5,166 nucleotides of DNA from Oscillospiraceae bacterium (GCA_031266955.1 JAISAA010000040.1:1-5166); one strand, 5' to 3'; shown: positions 1 through 5,164, counted from the stretch's first letter. The notes: generated from the letters alone by a model not told the origin. Made by a program: numbers and translations.

Positions 1-65
1 CTCATCAGCATCACGATAAGCATAAGCATTATGAAAACAAGCTTCCCGCGCAGGCTTTTCAGCAT
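1..65 (-). CDS. Sensor histidine kinase, N-terminal fragment (runs off the window)
   Basis: Only the first 21 codons are present. Reading leftward from an ATG at 65-63, the frame begins MLKSLRGKLVFIM and continues into further Met, Leu, Ile and Val residues. A short basic stretch followed at once by a hydrophobic segment is typical of the first transmembrane helix of WalK/PhoR-type sensor kinases. The start is supported by a GGAGGG ribosome binding site at 82-77, eleven nt upstream, which overlaps the end of the response regulator gene. The gap between the upstream stop and this ATG is 8 nt, so the two are almost certainly co-transcribed. No HAMP, DHp or ATPase domain can be seen, so the kinase identity rests mainly on position directly behind a response regulator. 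It could be another membrane protein. Confidence 0.7.
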   Translation of the reverse strand, partial: MLKSLRGKLVFIMLMLIVMLM

Positions 66-73
66 TTTTAACC

Positions 74-880
74 TTACCCTCCGGCAGCTCCGGCTTCGCC
101 GGCTTCAGCAATATCATCAGCATCATCAACGTCATCAACGCGGGCCGCAGGCTTGAGGCCGTCCGTTTGGACGGCGAAATAATAGCCCGCGCCGCGCCTT
201 GTGAGAATATATTTCGGCTCCGCGCTTGAGTCCTCGATTTTCTCGCGCAGGCGGCGGACGGTGACGTCCACGGTGCGCAGGTCTCCGTAATATTCGTACT
301 GCCACACGTCGCGCATCAGCGCCTCGCGCGAGAACACCCGGCCCGGCGACGCGGAGAGGAATTTCAAGAGCTCGAACTCGCGCGGGGTGAGCACGGCGGC
401 GCGGTCTCCGACGAACGCGTCAAGGCGCTCGTCGTCTATCACAAGGTTTGCGCCGATTTGCGTCCGCGCGCCGGGCTCGGCCCCGGGCGCTGATTCCGAG
501 GCAATATCCCGGGAGGCCGTGCGGCGTATATTCGCCCTCACGCGCGCGATGAGCTCACGCACCTTGAACGGCTTTGTGACGTAGTCGTCGGCGCCGATGT
601 CCAGGCCGAATATCCTGTCCGCTTCCTCCTCGCGCGCCGTGAGCATGATTATCGGCGTCAGGTTGTCGGTCTCGCGGATGCGGCGGCAGACCTCAAAGCC
701 GTCGATATGCGGCAGCATAACGTCTAAGAGGATCAAGTCAGGGCGCGCTTCGCCGTGCCGCTGCAGAGCTTCCTCGCCGTCATACGCCGCGAACGTGTAA
801 TAGCCCTCGCGGTCGAGGTTGAATTTCAGAATGTCAACTATGCTTTTTTCATCGTCCACGATGAGTATTGTACCCGGCAT
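74..880 (-). CDS. walR: OmpR/PhoB-family response regulator, WalR-like
   Basis: A 268-residue DNA-binding response regulator that receives phosphate from a partner kinase and regulates transcription. The receiver domain spans about residues 4-120, with acidic pocket D9/D10, phosphoacceptor D53 (in LLLDVMLP), switch T81 and conserved K103-P104. A linker of about 25 residues follows. The winged-helix domain covers about 145-235, with LTPREFELL at 164-172 and the recognition region GDLRTVDVTVRRLREKIED at 199-217. The phrases DILKFNL near the N-terminus and TRRGAGYY near residue 234 closely match WalR (YycF), the regulator of cell-wall homeostasis in Firmicutes, although PhoP/PhoB-type regulators are related. 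WalR-like proteins usually end near residue 235; this one adds about 33 residues rich in Asp, Ala and Gly. The start is supported by GAGGTC at 892-887, six nt upstream. A probable kinase gene follows after 8 nt. The family call is near certain; the WalR assignment is good but not proven. Confidence 0.93.
   Translation of the reverse strand: MPGTILIVDDEKSIVDILKFNLDREGYYTFAAYDGEEALQRHGEARPDLILLDVMLPHIDGFEVCRRIRETDNLTPIIMLTAREEEADRIFGLDIGADDYVTKPFKVRELIARVRANIRRTASRDIASESAPGAEPGARTQIGANLVIDDERLDAFVGDRAAVLTPREFELLKFLSASPGRVFSREALMRDVWQYEYYGDLRTVDVTVRRLREKIEDSSAEPKYILTRRGAGYYFAVQTDGLKPAARVDDVDDADDIAEAGEAGAAGG
77..82 (-). promoter_or_regulatory. Ribosome binding site of the downstream kinase gene
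   Basis: GGAGGG on the minus strand, inside the last codons of the response regulator gene and 11 nt before the ATG at 65. It supports both the kinase start and tight coupling of the two genes. Confidence 0.6.
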
Positions 881-886
881 TTTTTT

Positions 887-892
887 GACCTC
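887..892 (-). promoter_or_regulatory. Ribosome binding site of the response regulator gene
   Basis: GAGGTC on the minus strand, six nt before the ATG at 880. It supports the chosen start, which also places the conserved ILIVDDE strand at the expected distance from the N-terminus. Confidence 0.7.
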
Positions 893-936
893 ATTTCATA
901 TTCTTTATTCTTTGGAACGTAACTGGGCATCCCCGT

Positions 937-951
937 CGCGCCTTCGGCGCG
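937..951 (-). promoter_or_regulatory. Hairpin in the response regulator leader
   Basis: CGCGCC and GGCGCG form a 6-bp stem around a 3-nt loop. If the promoter at about 972 is used, this hairpin lies in the roughly 85-nt untranslated leader. There is no U-run after it, so it is not a classic terminator. It may protect or structure the mRNA 5' end, or be another fragment of the adjacent repeat mosaic. Confidence 0.4.
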
Positions 952-971
952 GTTCCCGTGCGCACACGCAC

Positions 972-1008
972 ATTATATAACAATATCACACGTCCGCGCA
1001 TACTGCAA
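972..1008 (-). promoter_or_regulatory. Probable sigma-A promoter for the response regulator gene
   Basis: On the minus strand, TATAAT lies at 977-972 inside TGTTATATAAT, so an extended -10 reading (TGT followed by TATATA) is also possible. A TTGCAG at 1008-1003 resembles a -35 box but is 25 nt from TATAAT. It has proper 17-nt spacing only to the overlapping TATTGT, so the exact -10 register is uncertain. Transcription would start near 965 and give a leader of about 85 nt. This is the only AT-rich promoter-like patch between the repeat mosaic and the gene. Confidence 0.5.
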
Positions 1009-1029
1009 GCATTCTTTCTTGCGTTTTTG

Positions 1030-1086
1030 CGCCTGCGCGGCGCAGCGCCCCCTTTCTTCGCGGGAAGAAAGGGGGGAAAGAACCGC
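1030..1086 (+). repeat. Left arm of the large inverted repeat
   Basis: It begins CGCCTGCGCGGCG, identical over 13 nt to the reverse complement of the right arm. It then has CCCC, TTTCTTC, a 4-nt loop, GAAGAAA and GGGG, followed by AAAGAAC. Within it, 1048-1059 pairs perfectly with 1064-1075, a 12-bp stem with loop GCGG. Compared with the right arm there is a one-nt gap and a few substitutions. Several of these are compensated across the stem, for example the C:G pair at the loop end instead of T:A. Confidence 0.75.
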
Positions 1087-1105
1087 CAAAGGAAGAATCC
1101 TTTGG
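1086..1105. repeat. Short hairpin next to the left arm
   Basis: CCAAAGGA pairs with TCCTTTGG, an 8-bp perfect stem around loop AGAA. It lies directly inside the left arm and has no counterpart at the same place inside the right arm. Confidence 0.6.
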
Positions 1106-1129
1106 AATCCTCTGAATCGCGGGGGCTTA

Positions 1130-1139
1130 CGGGGGTTGT
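1130..1139. repeat. Third copy of the 10-nt terminal repeat
   Basis: CGGGGGTTGT here is identical to the right end of the 106-nt element at 1355-1364 and inverted relative to 1259-1268. It could mark a second, overlapping or decayed element spanning about 1130-1268. It could also be a chance product of the local G-rich composition, though a 10-nt identity with conserved TTGT makes chance less attractive. Confidence 0.5.
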
Positions 1140-1258
1140 CAGCAGTTGGTGAGCGCGGCGCTGTCATTTACGGTCTGTATCGGGGTGCGTGGTGCGGTAG
1201 CGCTCTGCGTCAACACGCGAATCGGCTCGTTTCGCTGCCGCCCTGCTGTGCGGGAGTT

Positions 1259-1364
1259 ACAACCCCCGCCCTTGCGGGGCACCCCCTTCTGAGAAGGGGG
1301 CATTTTTTGGTGGCGTCACAAGCCCCCTTCCGAGAAGGGGGTGGCGCACAGCGCCGGGGGTTGT
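1259..1364. repeat. MITE-like 106-nt symmetrical element
   Basis: It is bounded by the 10-bp inverted repeat ACAACCCCCG (1259-1268) and CGGGGGTTGT (1355-1364). Inside are four hairpins in mirror order: a 6-bp stem (1264-1279), an 8-bp stem CCCCCTTC/GAAGGGGG (1282-1300, loop TGA), a 22-nt centre, the same 8-bp stem again (1323-1341, loop CGA), and a 5-bp stem (1343-1355, loop ACA). The two halves are therefore inverted copies in overall plan. The 1282-1300 stem is followed by CATTTTTT, which resembles an intrinsic terminator on the plus strand, although no plus-strand gene lies before it. Confidence 0.65.
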
Positions 1365-1400
1365 GCCTCCGTCCCACGTCTCTCGTCCCGGGGGAAATCC

Positions 1401-1424
1401 AAAGGGGGGCCGCGGCCCCTCTTT
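1401..1424. repeat. Near-palindrome around a SacII-like core
   Basis: The 14-nt core GGGGCCGCGGCCCC (1406-1419) is a perfect palindrome. AAAGG on the left and TCTTT on the right extend it to 24 nt with one G:T wobble. It can form a cruciform or RNA hairpin on either strand. There is no U-run, so it is not a typical terminator. Confidence 0.6.
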
Positions 1425-1446
1425 GTGTCGCTTTAAGGTGAGGGGT

Positions 1447-1482
1447 CCAGGGGAGAGGGAAATCGAAATCCCTCTCCCCTGG
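1447..1482. repeat. Long hairpin, 14-bp perfect stem
   Basis: CCAGGGGAGAGGGA (1447-1460) pairs without mismatch with TCCCTCTCCCCTGG (1469-1482) around the 8-nt loop AATCGAAA. It is the longest perfect stem in the window. It abuts and slightly overlaps the inner end of the right arm of the large inverted repeat, and the left arm has no matching hairpin at the equivalent position. Confidence 0.7.
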
Positions 1483-1537
1483 TCGTTCTTTCGCCCCTTT
1501 CTTTCGACAAAGAAAGGGGACGCCCGCCGCGCAGGCG
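1481..1537 (-). repeat. Right arm of the large inverted repeat
   Basis: Read on the minus strand it starts CGCCTGCGCGGCG, then CCCC, TTTCTTT, GTCG, AAAGAAA, GGGG and AAAGAAC, matching the left arm in order. Its own hairpin pairs 1494-1504 with 1509-1519, an 11-bp perfect stem with a 4-nt loop. Beyond it, 1555-1562 reads GCAAATGC on the minus strand, weakly resembling GCAAGCATT outside the left arm (1006-1014). The homology may therefore extend about 25 nt further out on both sides. Confidence 0.75.
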
Positions 1538-1572
1538 AACCGGACAAGCCCAAAGCATTTGCCAAACATCCC

Positions 1573-1588
1573 TCGGGCGATAGCCCGA
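1573..1588 (-). terminator. Hairpin just after the ftsK stop, possible weak terminator
   Basis: TCGGGC and GCCCGA form a 6-bp perfect stem with a 4-nt loop, beginning 8 nt after the ftsK stop codon. The sequence that follows in the transcript has only a TTT, so this is not a canonical intrinsic terminator. It may act with the hairpins downstream, or stabilise the mRNA 3' end. No better terminator is visible for the uppP-ftsK transcript. Confidence 0.3.
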
Positions 1589-1596
1589 CAATTCAA

Positions 1597-4131
1597 TCAA
1601 AACGGCGCAATGCCGTCATCAAAATCATCATTATCGTCAATGTCACCGTCGGCGACGATGTCAGCGGCGTCAGCGCGAGGCGGCAGCGCGCCGCCGGAGT
1701 CCGCCGCCGGCGCGGCGGAGCCTATCGGCGCCGTGCCGTGGATGAGCTGCATTTCGCGCCACTGGTCGCGCGTGAGCAGTATCTGCCGGGATTTGGCGCC
1801 CTCGAACGGGCCTATCACTCCGATGCTTTCAAGCTGCTCCATTATCCGCGCGGCGCGGTTGAAGCCGAGGCGCAGGCGCGTTTGCAGCGTGGATGTGGAC
1901 GCCTTCTGGAACTCAAAGATGACCTCGGCGGCGGCGGGCAGCAGGTCGTCGTATTCGGGCGCGTCGGGATTTGTGCCGTCCGCTTTCGCGGCTCTTTCCT
2001 CGGCGGCGCGCTCGATCTCGCTGATGACGTCGTCGGAATACTGCGTTTCGCCGAGGCGCTTTATGTAATTTACGACGGCCTCGCGCTCTTCGTCCGTGAC
2101 CCAGGTGCCCTGAACGCGCATAGGCTTGGAGACGCCGATAGGCGCGAAGAGCATATCGCCGTTGCCGACTAATTTATCCGCGCCGCCGCCCGCGTCAAGG
2201 ATAATGCGCGATTCGAGCGCGCTTGAGACTTTGAGCGCGATGCGGGACGGAATGTTCGCTTTCATAAGGCCGGTGATGACGTCGGCGCGGGGGCTCTGCG
2301 TCGCTATGACAAGGTGTATCCCGGCGGCGCGGCCCTTCTGCGCGACGCGGACTATGGATTCCTCGACCTCTTTGCCGCAGGTCATCATCAGATCGGCCAG
2401 CTCGTCGATCACGACGACGATTTGAGGGATCGTCTTTTCTTCTTTTTTGAGCATTGCGCGGTTGAAGCCCTCAAGGTCGCGCGCGTTGAGCTCCGCGAAC
2501 ATATGATACCGGCGCTCCATTTCGACGACGGCCCATTGCAGCGCGCCGGCGGCCTTTTTCACGTCGGTAACGACGGGGACGAGCAGATGCGGTATGCCGT
2601 TGAACACGCGGAACTCCACGATCTTGGGGTCGATCATTATGAATCGAACCTCGTCCGGCGTGGCTTTATACAGTATGCTGAGTATCAGCGAGTTGAGGCA
2701 CACGGATTTGCCGGAGCCCGTCGTCCCCGCGACGAGCATATGCGTGAGCTTCGCGATATTGCCGACGATGGAATCCCCGGGTATGTTCTTGCCGATGGCG
2801 AACGTAAGCTTTGACGGCGCGTTTCTGAATTCCGGCGACTCGATTATATCGCGCAGATAGACGGTCGAGGTTATCTTGTTCGGGACCTCGATCCCGACGG
2901 TGGAAATCAGATCGGGCATCGGGCCTATGCGCACGCCGGACGCACCGAGCGCAAGCGCGATATCGTCCGCGAGATTCGTCAGACGCGAGAGCTTGACGCC
3001 GGATTCGAGCGCCGCCTCGTACCGCGTGACGGACGGCCCGCGCGTCGCTTTTGATATCCTCACGTTCACGCCGAAGCTGCGGAAAGCGGCCTCGAGCCGC
3101 TCCGTGTTCATACGGACCTCCTCCGCGCCGTCGGCGCTGCGCTCTCCCGCCCCGGAGGCGAGAAGCTCCGTGGGGGGATAGGAGTAGACGTCTTCGTCGT
3201 CGCTTTCGTCCTCACTCTCGCCTTCTTTTTCGAGCTCCTGGAACTGCTCCGCGGCGGCGCGGCGGCGTGAGACGCCGGACGTCCGGGGTTGGCGCGATAG
3301 GCCTTCGGCGGCGTTATCGTTGTTTTCGGGCGCGGCGGGCGCGGAGCCTTTGCCGTCCATAAACGGGATGTCGAGCGCTATATCGTTTTCGCGGCGGGGC
3401 GCGGGCGGTACGTCCTCATACGCGGCGTAGGCGTCCGTGTGCTCGCGCGGGGGAAGCGGCTGTTTATCGTCGATCGGGATGTCGATCTCGGAACGGCGGC
3501 GGCGGCGAGGCTTGGGTTCGCGCGGGGGCGGGGGCGGCGCGGGCTCGTACTCGCGCCGCTCGCGGCTGCGTATCGCGTCTATAATACCGGCCAGTGTCTT
3601 ATTGAATGCCGAAAACAGCAGGAAGATCATAATAATGATGAAAATTATCTCCGCGAAAAGCTTGTTTGTCAAAACGGCGAGCGTGACGGCGAGCGCGCCG
3701 GAGATCACGCCTCCGGAGCTTGCCCCGGCGGCGGCGTCCGCCCAAAGCAGCCGGAACATATTAAACGACACCGTATACTCATATTTGCAGACGAAAAGAT
3801 GAATAAGCGCGCCGAGCGCCGCCGGTATCAGCAAAGAGCATACGACGCGAAACCGCACGGGCCGCCCCCTGTGCAGCCCGAGTATGAAGGCCGCAAGCAA
3901 AAGCGCCGGAGGCATCGCGAAAAATCCGCCGCCGATCAGCCGCCTCACGAAGTCGCGGGGCGCGACGATGAGCCAGCCCCCGTCCTGTCCGTATCCGAAA
4001 AACAGCAGCAGCGACAGCGCGAGACAGACCGCAGCGCCGATCTCGCGCCGGCGCGGCGGTCTTGCGGCGGCCTTGCTGCGCGGCGGTTGCTTTGCCCGGC
4101 TTTTTGCAGGAGCTTTTTTTGTCTGTGGCAT
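1597..4131 (-). CDS. ftsK: DNA translocase FtsK/SpoIIIE
   Basis: An 844-residue ATP-driven DNA pump that moves chromosomal DNA through the closing division septum. A basic N-terminus (1-30) precedes four or five membrane helices between about residues 31 and 176. A Pro/Arg-rich and then acidic linker runs from about 190 to 335. The alpha/beta motor covers about 340-690, with Walker A AGTTGSGKS (468-476), Walker B IVVVIDEL (571-578, D576/E577) and the conserved DVITGLMKANIPSRIALKVS block (617-636). A gamma winged helix that reads polarity sequences lies at about 727-788, including GFNRAARIMEQLE. Length fits SpoIIIE-type proteins (about 790 residues) plus an Asp-rich tail after 820. One motif reads ATQSPR (610-615) where the family usually has TQRPS. 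GAGG at 4140-4137, five nt upstream, supports the start. uppP lies 44 nt upstream on the same strand, and a long repeat-filled gap follows. Confidence 0.97.
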   Translation of the reverse strand: MPQTKKAPAKSRAKQPPRSKAAARPPRRREIGAAVCLALSLLLFFGYGQDGGWLIVAPRDFVRRLIGGGFFAMPPALLLAAFILGLHRGRPVRFRVVCSLLIPAALGALIHLFVCKYEYTVSFNMFRLLWADAAAGASSGGVISGALAVTLAVLTNKLFAEIIFIIIMIFLLFSAFNKTLAGIIDAIRSRERREYEPAPPPPPREPKPRRRRRSEIDIPIDDKQPLPPREHTDAYAAYEDVPPAPRRENDIALDIPFMDGKGSAPAAPENNDNAAEGLSRQPRTSGVSRRRAAAEQFQELEKEGESEDESDDEDVYSYPPTELLASGAGERSADGAEEVRMNTERLEAAFRSFGVNVRISKATRGPSVTRYEAALESGVKLSRLTNLADDIALALGASGVRIGPMPDLISTVGIEVPNKITSTVYLRDIIESPEFRNAPSKLTFAIGKNIPGDSIVGNIAKLTHMLVAGTTGSGKSVCLNSLILSILYKATPDEVRFIMIDPKIVEFRVFNGIPHLLVPVVTDVKKAAGALQWAVVEMERRYHMFAELNARDLEGFNRAMLKKEEKTIPQIVVVIDELADLMMTCGKEVEESIVRVAQKGRAAGIHLVIATQSPRADVITGLMKANIPSRIALKVSSALESRIILDAGGGADKLVGNGDMLFAPIGVSKPMRVQGTWVTDEEREAVVNYIKRLGETQYSDDVISEIERAAEERAAKADGTNPDAPEYDDLLPAAAEVIFEFQKASTSTLQTRLRLGFNRAARIMEQLESIGVIGPFEGAKSRQILLTRDQWREMQLIHGTAPIGSAAPAADSGGALPPRADAADIVADGDIDDNDDFDDGIAPF

Positions 4132-4136
4132 AATTA

Positions 4137-4140
4137 CCTC
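4137..4140 (-). promoter_or_regulatory. Ribosome binding site of ftsK
   Basis: GAGG on the minus strand, five nt before the ATG at 4131. It fixes the start that gives the basic, cytoplasmic N-terminus ahead of the first membrane helix. Confidence 0.65.
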
Positions 4141-4150
4141 ATTACTTTGT

Positions 4151-4174
4151 TTTATGCTTTATTTTACGCTTTAT
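4151..4174. repeat. 12-nt tandem repeat between uppP and ftsK
   Basis: TTTATGCTTTAT (4151-4162) is followed directly by TTTACGCTTTAT (4163-4174), 11 of 12 identical. A more degenerate third unit may follow at 4139-4150. The repeat ends two nt before the uppP stop codon and fills most of the AT-rich 44-nt spacer. No terminator is present, which supports read-through from uppP into ftsK. Confidence 0.6.
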
Positions 4175-4175
4175 C

Positions 4176-5003
4176 TCAGAAAATCAATGACAGCAGTATC
4201 GCGAGCGCGCCGGCGGCGAAGCAGTAATAGGCGAAGCCGCTCTGATCCTCGCGCCGCATCGCGGAGCGAAGCAACGAGATCGCCGCAATGCCGGAAGCCG
4301 CCGAGATGAAAAATCCGAGTATGTACAGCGGAAACGCGCTCCAGTCTATGCCGTTTTTCAGCGCGGCGATAAACGTCACGATAAAAGAGCCGGCGACGGC
4401 GGGTACCGACAGCAGCAGCGAAAACCGGACCGAGAAATCGCGCTCGGCTCCCCGCGACAGCCCGACCGTGACCGTAGCGCCGAGACGCGAGAGCCCCGGT
4501 ATCAGAGCCACCGTCTGCGCGAGGCCTATCATCAAGGCGTCCGCTATCGTCAAGGTGCGCTCCGTCTTGCTTCCGGGCTTTAAGTATTTCGACGAGACGA
4601 AAAGCAGCGCCCCCGTGATAAGCAGCATAAAGCCGATGAACGGCGTGTTGAAAAAAAGCCTGCGCACCAAGCCGTAAAACGGCAGCGCCGCGAGCATAGG
4701 CAGCGTCGCGGCCGCTATGAGCACAAGCATACGCACCGGGGGCGGCGCGGCCGAGCGCGTTTCGTCCCCGCGCAGCAGCTCCGCCGTTTCGGACGCGATG
4801 CCGCGCAGCTCGCGCCGGAGCGACACGCATATGGCGGCAAGCGAGCCGAGATGAAGCATAACCGAAAAAAGCAAACGCGAATCGTCCGCGGCGAGCGCGC
4901 CGGACAGATTCTGAAATACCAGAACGTGTCCGGAGCCCGACACGGGCAAAAATTCCGCTATTCCCTGGATCAGCCCGAGAAAAATCGCGAGCAATACTGA
5001 CAT
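4176..5003 (-). CDS. uppP: Undecaprenyl-diphosphatase (UppP/BacA family)
   Basis: A 275-residue integral membrane phosphatase that converts undecaprenyl diphosphate to the monophosphate. It recycles the lipid carrier for peptidoglycan and other surface polymers and gives bacitracin tolerance. Length matches the family (about 270). Motif 1 is GLIQGIAEFLPVSGSGH at 10-26, with the Q13/E17 pair and H26. Motif 2 is PGLSRLGAT at 169-177, with the conserved Arg at 173. About eight hydrophobic segments alternate with short loops; a larger basic loop sits at about 62-92. Two usually conserved serines are replaced: the family's SS(S/T)GH reads SGSGH (Gly at 23) and PGxSRSG reads PGLSRLG (Leu at 174). 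I chose the ATG at 5003 because GGAGG (5016-5012) sits eight nt upstream. A TTG at 5030 would add nine residues but would place that site inside the gene. It is followed 44 nt later by ftsK, probably in one operon. Confidence 0.94.
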   Translation of the reverse strand: MSVLLAIFLGLIQGIAEFLPVSGSGHVLVFQNLSGALAADDSRLLFSVMLHLGSLAAICVSLRRELRGIASETAELLRGDETRSAAPPPVRMLVLIAAATLPMLAALPFYGLVRRLFFNTPFIGFMLLITGALLFVSSKYLKPGSKTERTLTIADALMIGLAQTVALIPGLSRLGATVTVGLSRGAERDFSVRFSLLLSVPAVAGSFIVTFIAALKNGIDWSAFPLYILGFFISAASGIAAISLLRSAMRREDQSGFAYYCFAAGALAILLSLIF

Positions 5004-5011
5004 AGCCGTTA

Positions 5012-5016
5012 CCTCC
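5012..5016 (-). promoter_or_regulatory. Ribosome binding site that decides the uppP start
   Basis: GGAGG on the minus strand (within GGGAGGT, 5017-5011), eight nt before the ATG at 5003. It is the strongest ribosome binding site of the operon and argues against the upstream in-frame TTG. Confidence 0.8.
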
Positions 5017-5018
5017 CG

Positions 5019-5052
5019 AGTGAAGTGCAATTAGAAGTGCAAGTTAAAGTGA
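5019..5052 (-). repeat. 12-nt periodic repeat in the uppP leader
   Basis: On the minus strand TTGCACTTC occurs at 5042-5034 and again at 5030-5022, exactly 12 nt apart. A related TTCACTTTAAC lies one period upstream. The array lies between the promoter and the ribosome binding site, so it is transcribed in the leader. It may be an operator, a protein or RNA binding array, or simple slippage. Confidence 0.5.
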
Positions 5053-5072
5053 ATATCCGGGCACTGTAGTAG

Positions 5073-5102
5073 ATTATACCTTAAAACATTCATATTTGTC
5101 AA
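5073..5102 (-). promoter_or_regulatory. Sigma-A promoter of the uppP-ftsK operon
   Basis: A perfect TTGACA at 5102-5097 and a perfect TATAAT at 5078-5073 with an 18-nt spacer. Transcription should start near 5066, giving a leader of about 60 nt. With both hexamers at consensus this should be a strong, largely constitutive promoter. Confidence 0.85.
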
Positions 5103-5110
5103 CAAAATCG

Positions 5111-5139
5111 TTTGCATTCCCGCCGGGCTGTGATATAAT
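5111..5139 (+). promoter_or_regulatory. Divergent promoter for a gene beyond the right edge
   Basis: On the plus strand TGATATAAT (5131-5139) is a perfect extended -10. TTTGCA at 5111-5116 is a 4/6 match to -35 at 17-nt spacing. A start near 5146 would leave a very short leader before the ribosome binding site at 5158-5164. Confidence 0.65.
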
Positions 5140-5157
5140 CATCCGCAGCAACACGCG

Positions 5158-5164
5158 AAGGAGG
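5158..5164 (+). promoter_or_regulatory. Ribosome binding site of a gene starting past the window
   Basis: AAGGAGG, a near-perfect Shine-Dalgarno sequence, ends two nt before the window edge on the plus strand, about 20 nt after the extended -10. A start codon is expected roughly 5-10 nt further on. The gene's identity cannot be seen. Confidence 0.65.

Larger units (their letters stand above)
1030..1537. repeat. Intergenic mosaic of inverted repeats and hairpins (non-coding)
   Basis: This interval fills most of the gap between ftsK and the response regulator gene. Its two ends are inverted copies of each other (see the arm entries), and between them lie several perfect or near-perfect hairpins and a smaller nested element. 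Open frames that cross it consist of low-complexity Gly, Pro and Arg runs imposed by the G and C tracts. They have no recognisable domain and no ribosome binding site, so I do not call genes here. Positions 1140-1258 hold no strong structure that I can see. The layout resembles non-autonomous miniature elements nested in one another. No transposase is present, and I found no convincing target-site duplication. Confidence 0.7.

Noticed and set aside
1282..1308. Hairpin plus T-run as a functional plus-strand terminator
   Set aside because: The shape (8-bp GC stem, CA, six T) is terminator-like, but no plus-strand gene or promoter lies upstream. It is better explained as one half of the symmetrical element.
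1030..1540. CRISPR array
   Set aside because: The repeats are inverted and irregularly spaced, not direct repeats with uniform spacers.
1006..1562. Target-site duplication flanking the large repeat
   Set aside because: I compared the sequences just outside both ends and saw no convincing direct repeat, so transposition cannot be shown from this window.
1210..1596. Minus-strand open frames inside the repeat mosaic
   Set aside because: Their codons come from G and C hairpin stems, there is no ribosome binding site, and no motif is recognisable.
4160..4195. Internal promoter for ftsK (TTGATT with TAAAAT)
   Set aside because: The spacer is only 15 nt and the AT-rich hexamers arise from the 12-nt tandem repeat. 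The operon promoter upstream of uppP is far better.
3439..4227. Long plus-strand open frame opposite the ftsK N-terminus (and similar ones at 2314-2814, 1363-2172 and 1559-2068)
   Set aside because: These are antisense to a clearly conserved gene, have no ribosome binding site I can see, and read as Arg/Ala/Gly-rich sequence without a domain. They are by-products of GC-rich codon use.
4171..4830. Minus-strand open frame overlapping uppP in another frame
   Set aside because: It reads as low-complexity Arg/Ala/His-rich sequence and overlaps a well-supported membrane protein gene almost completely.
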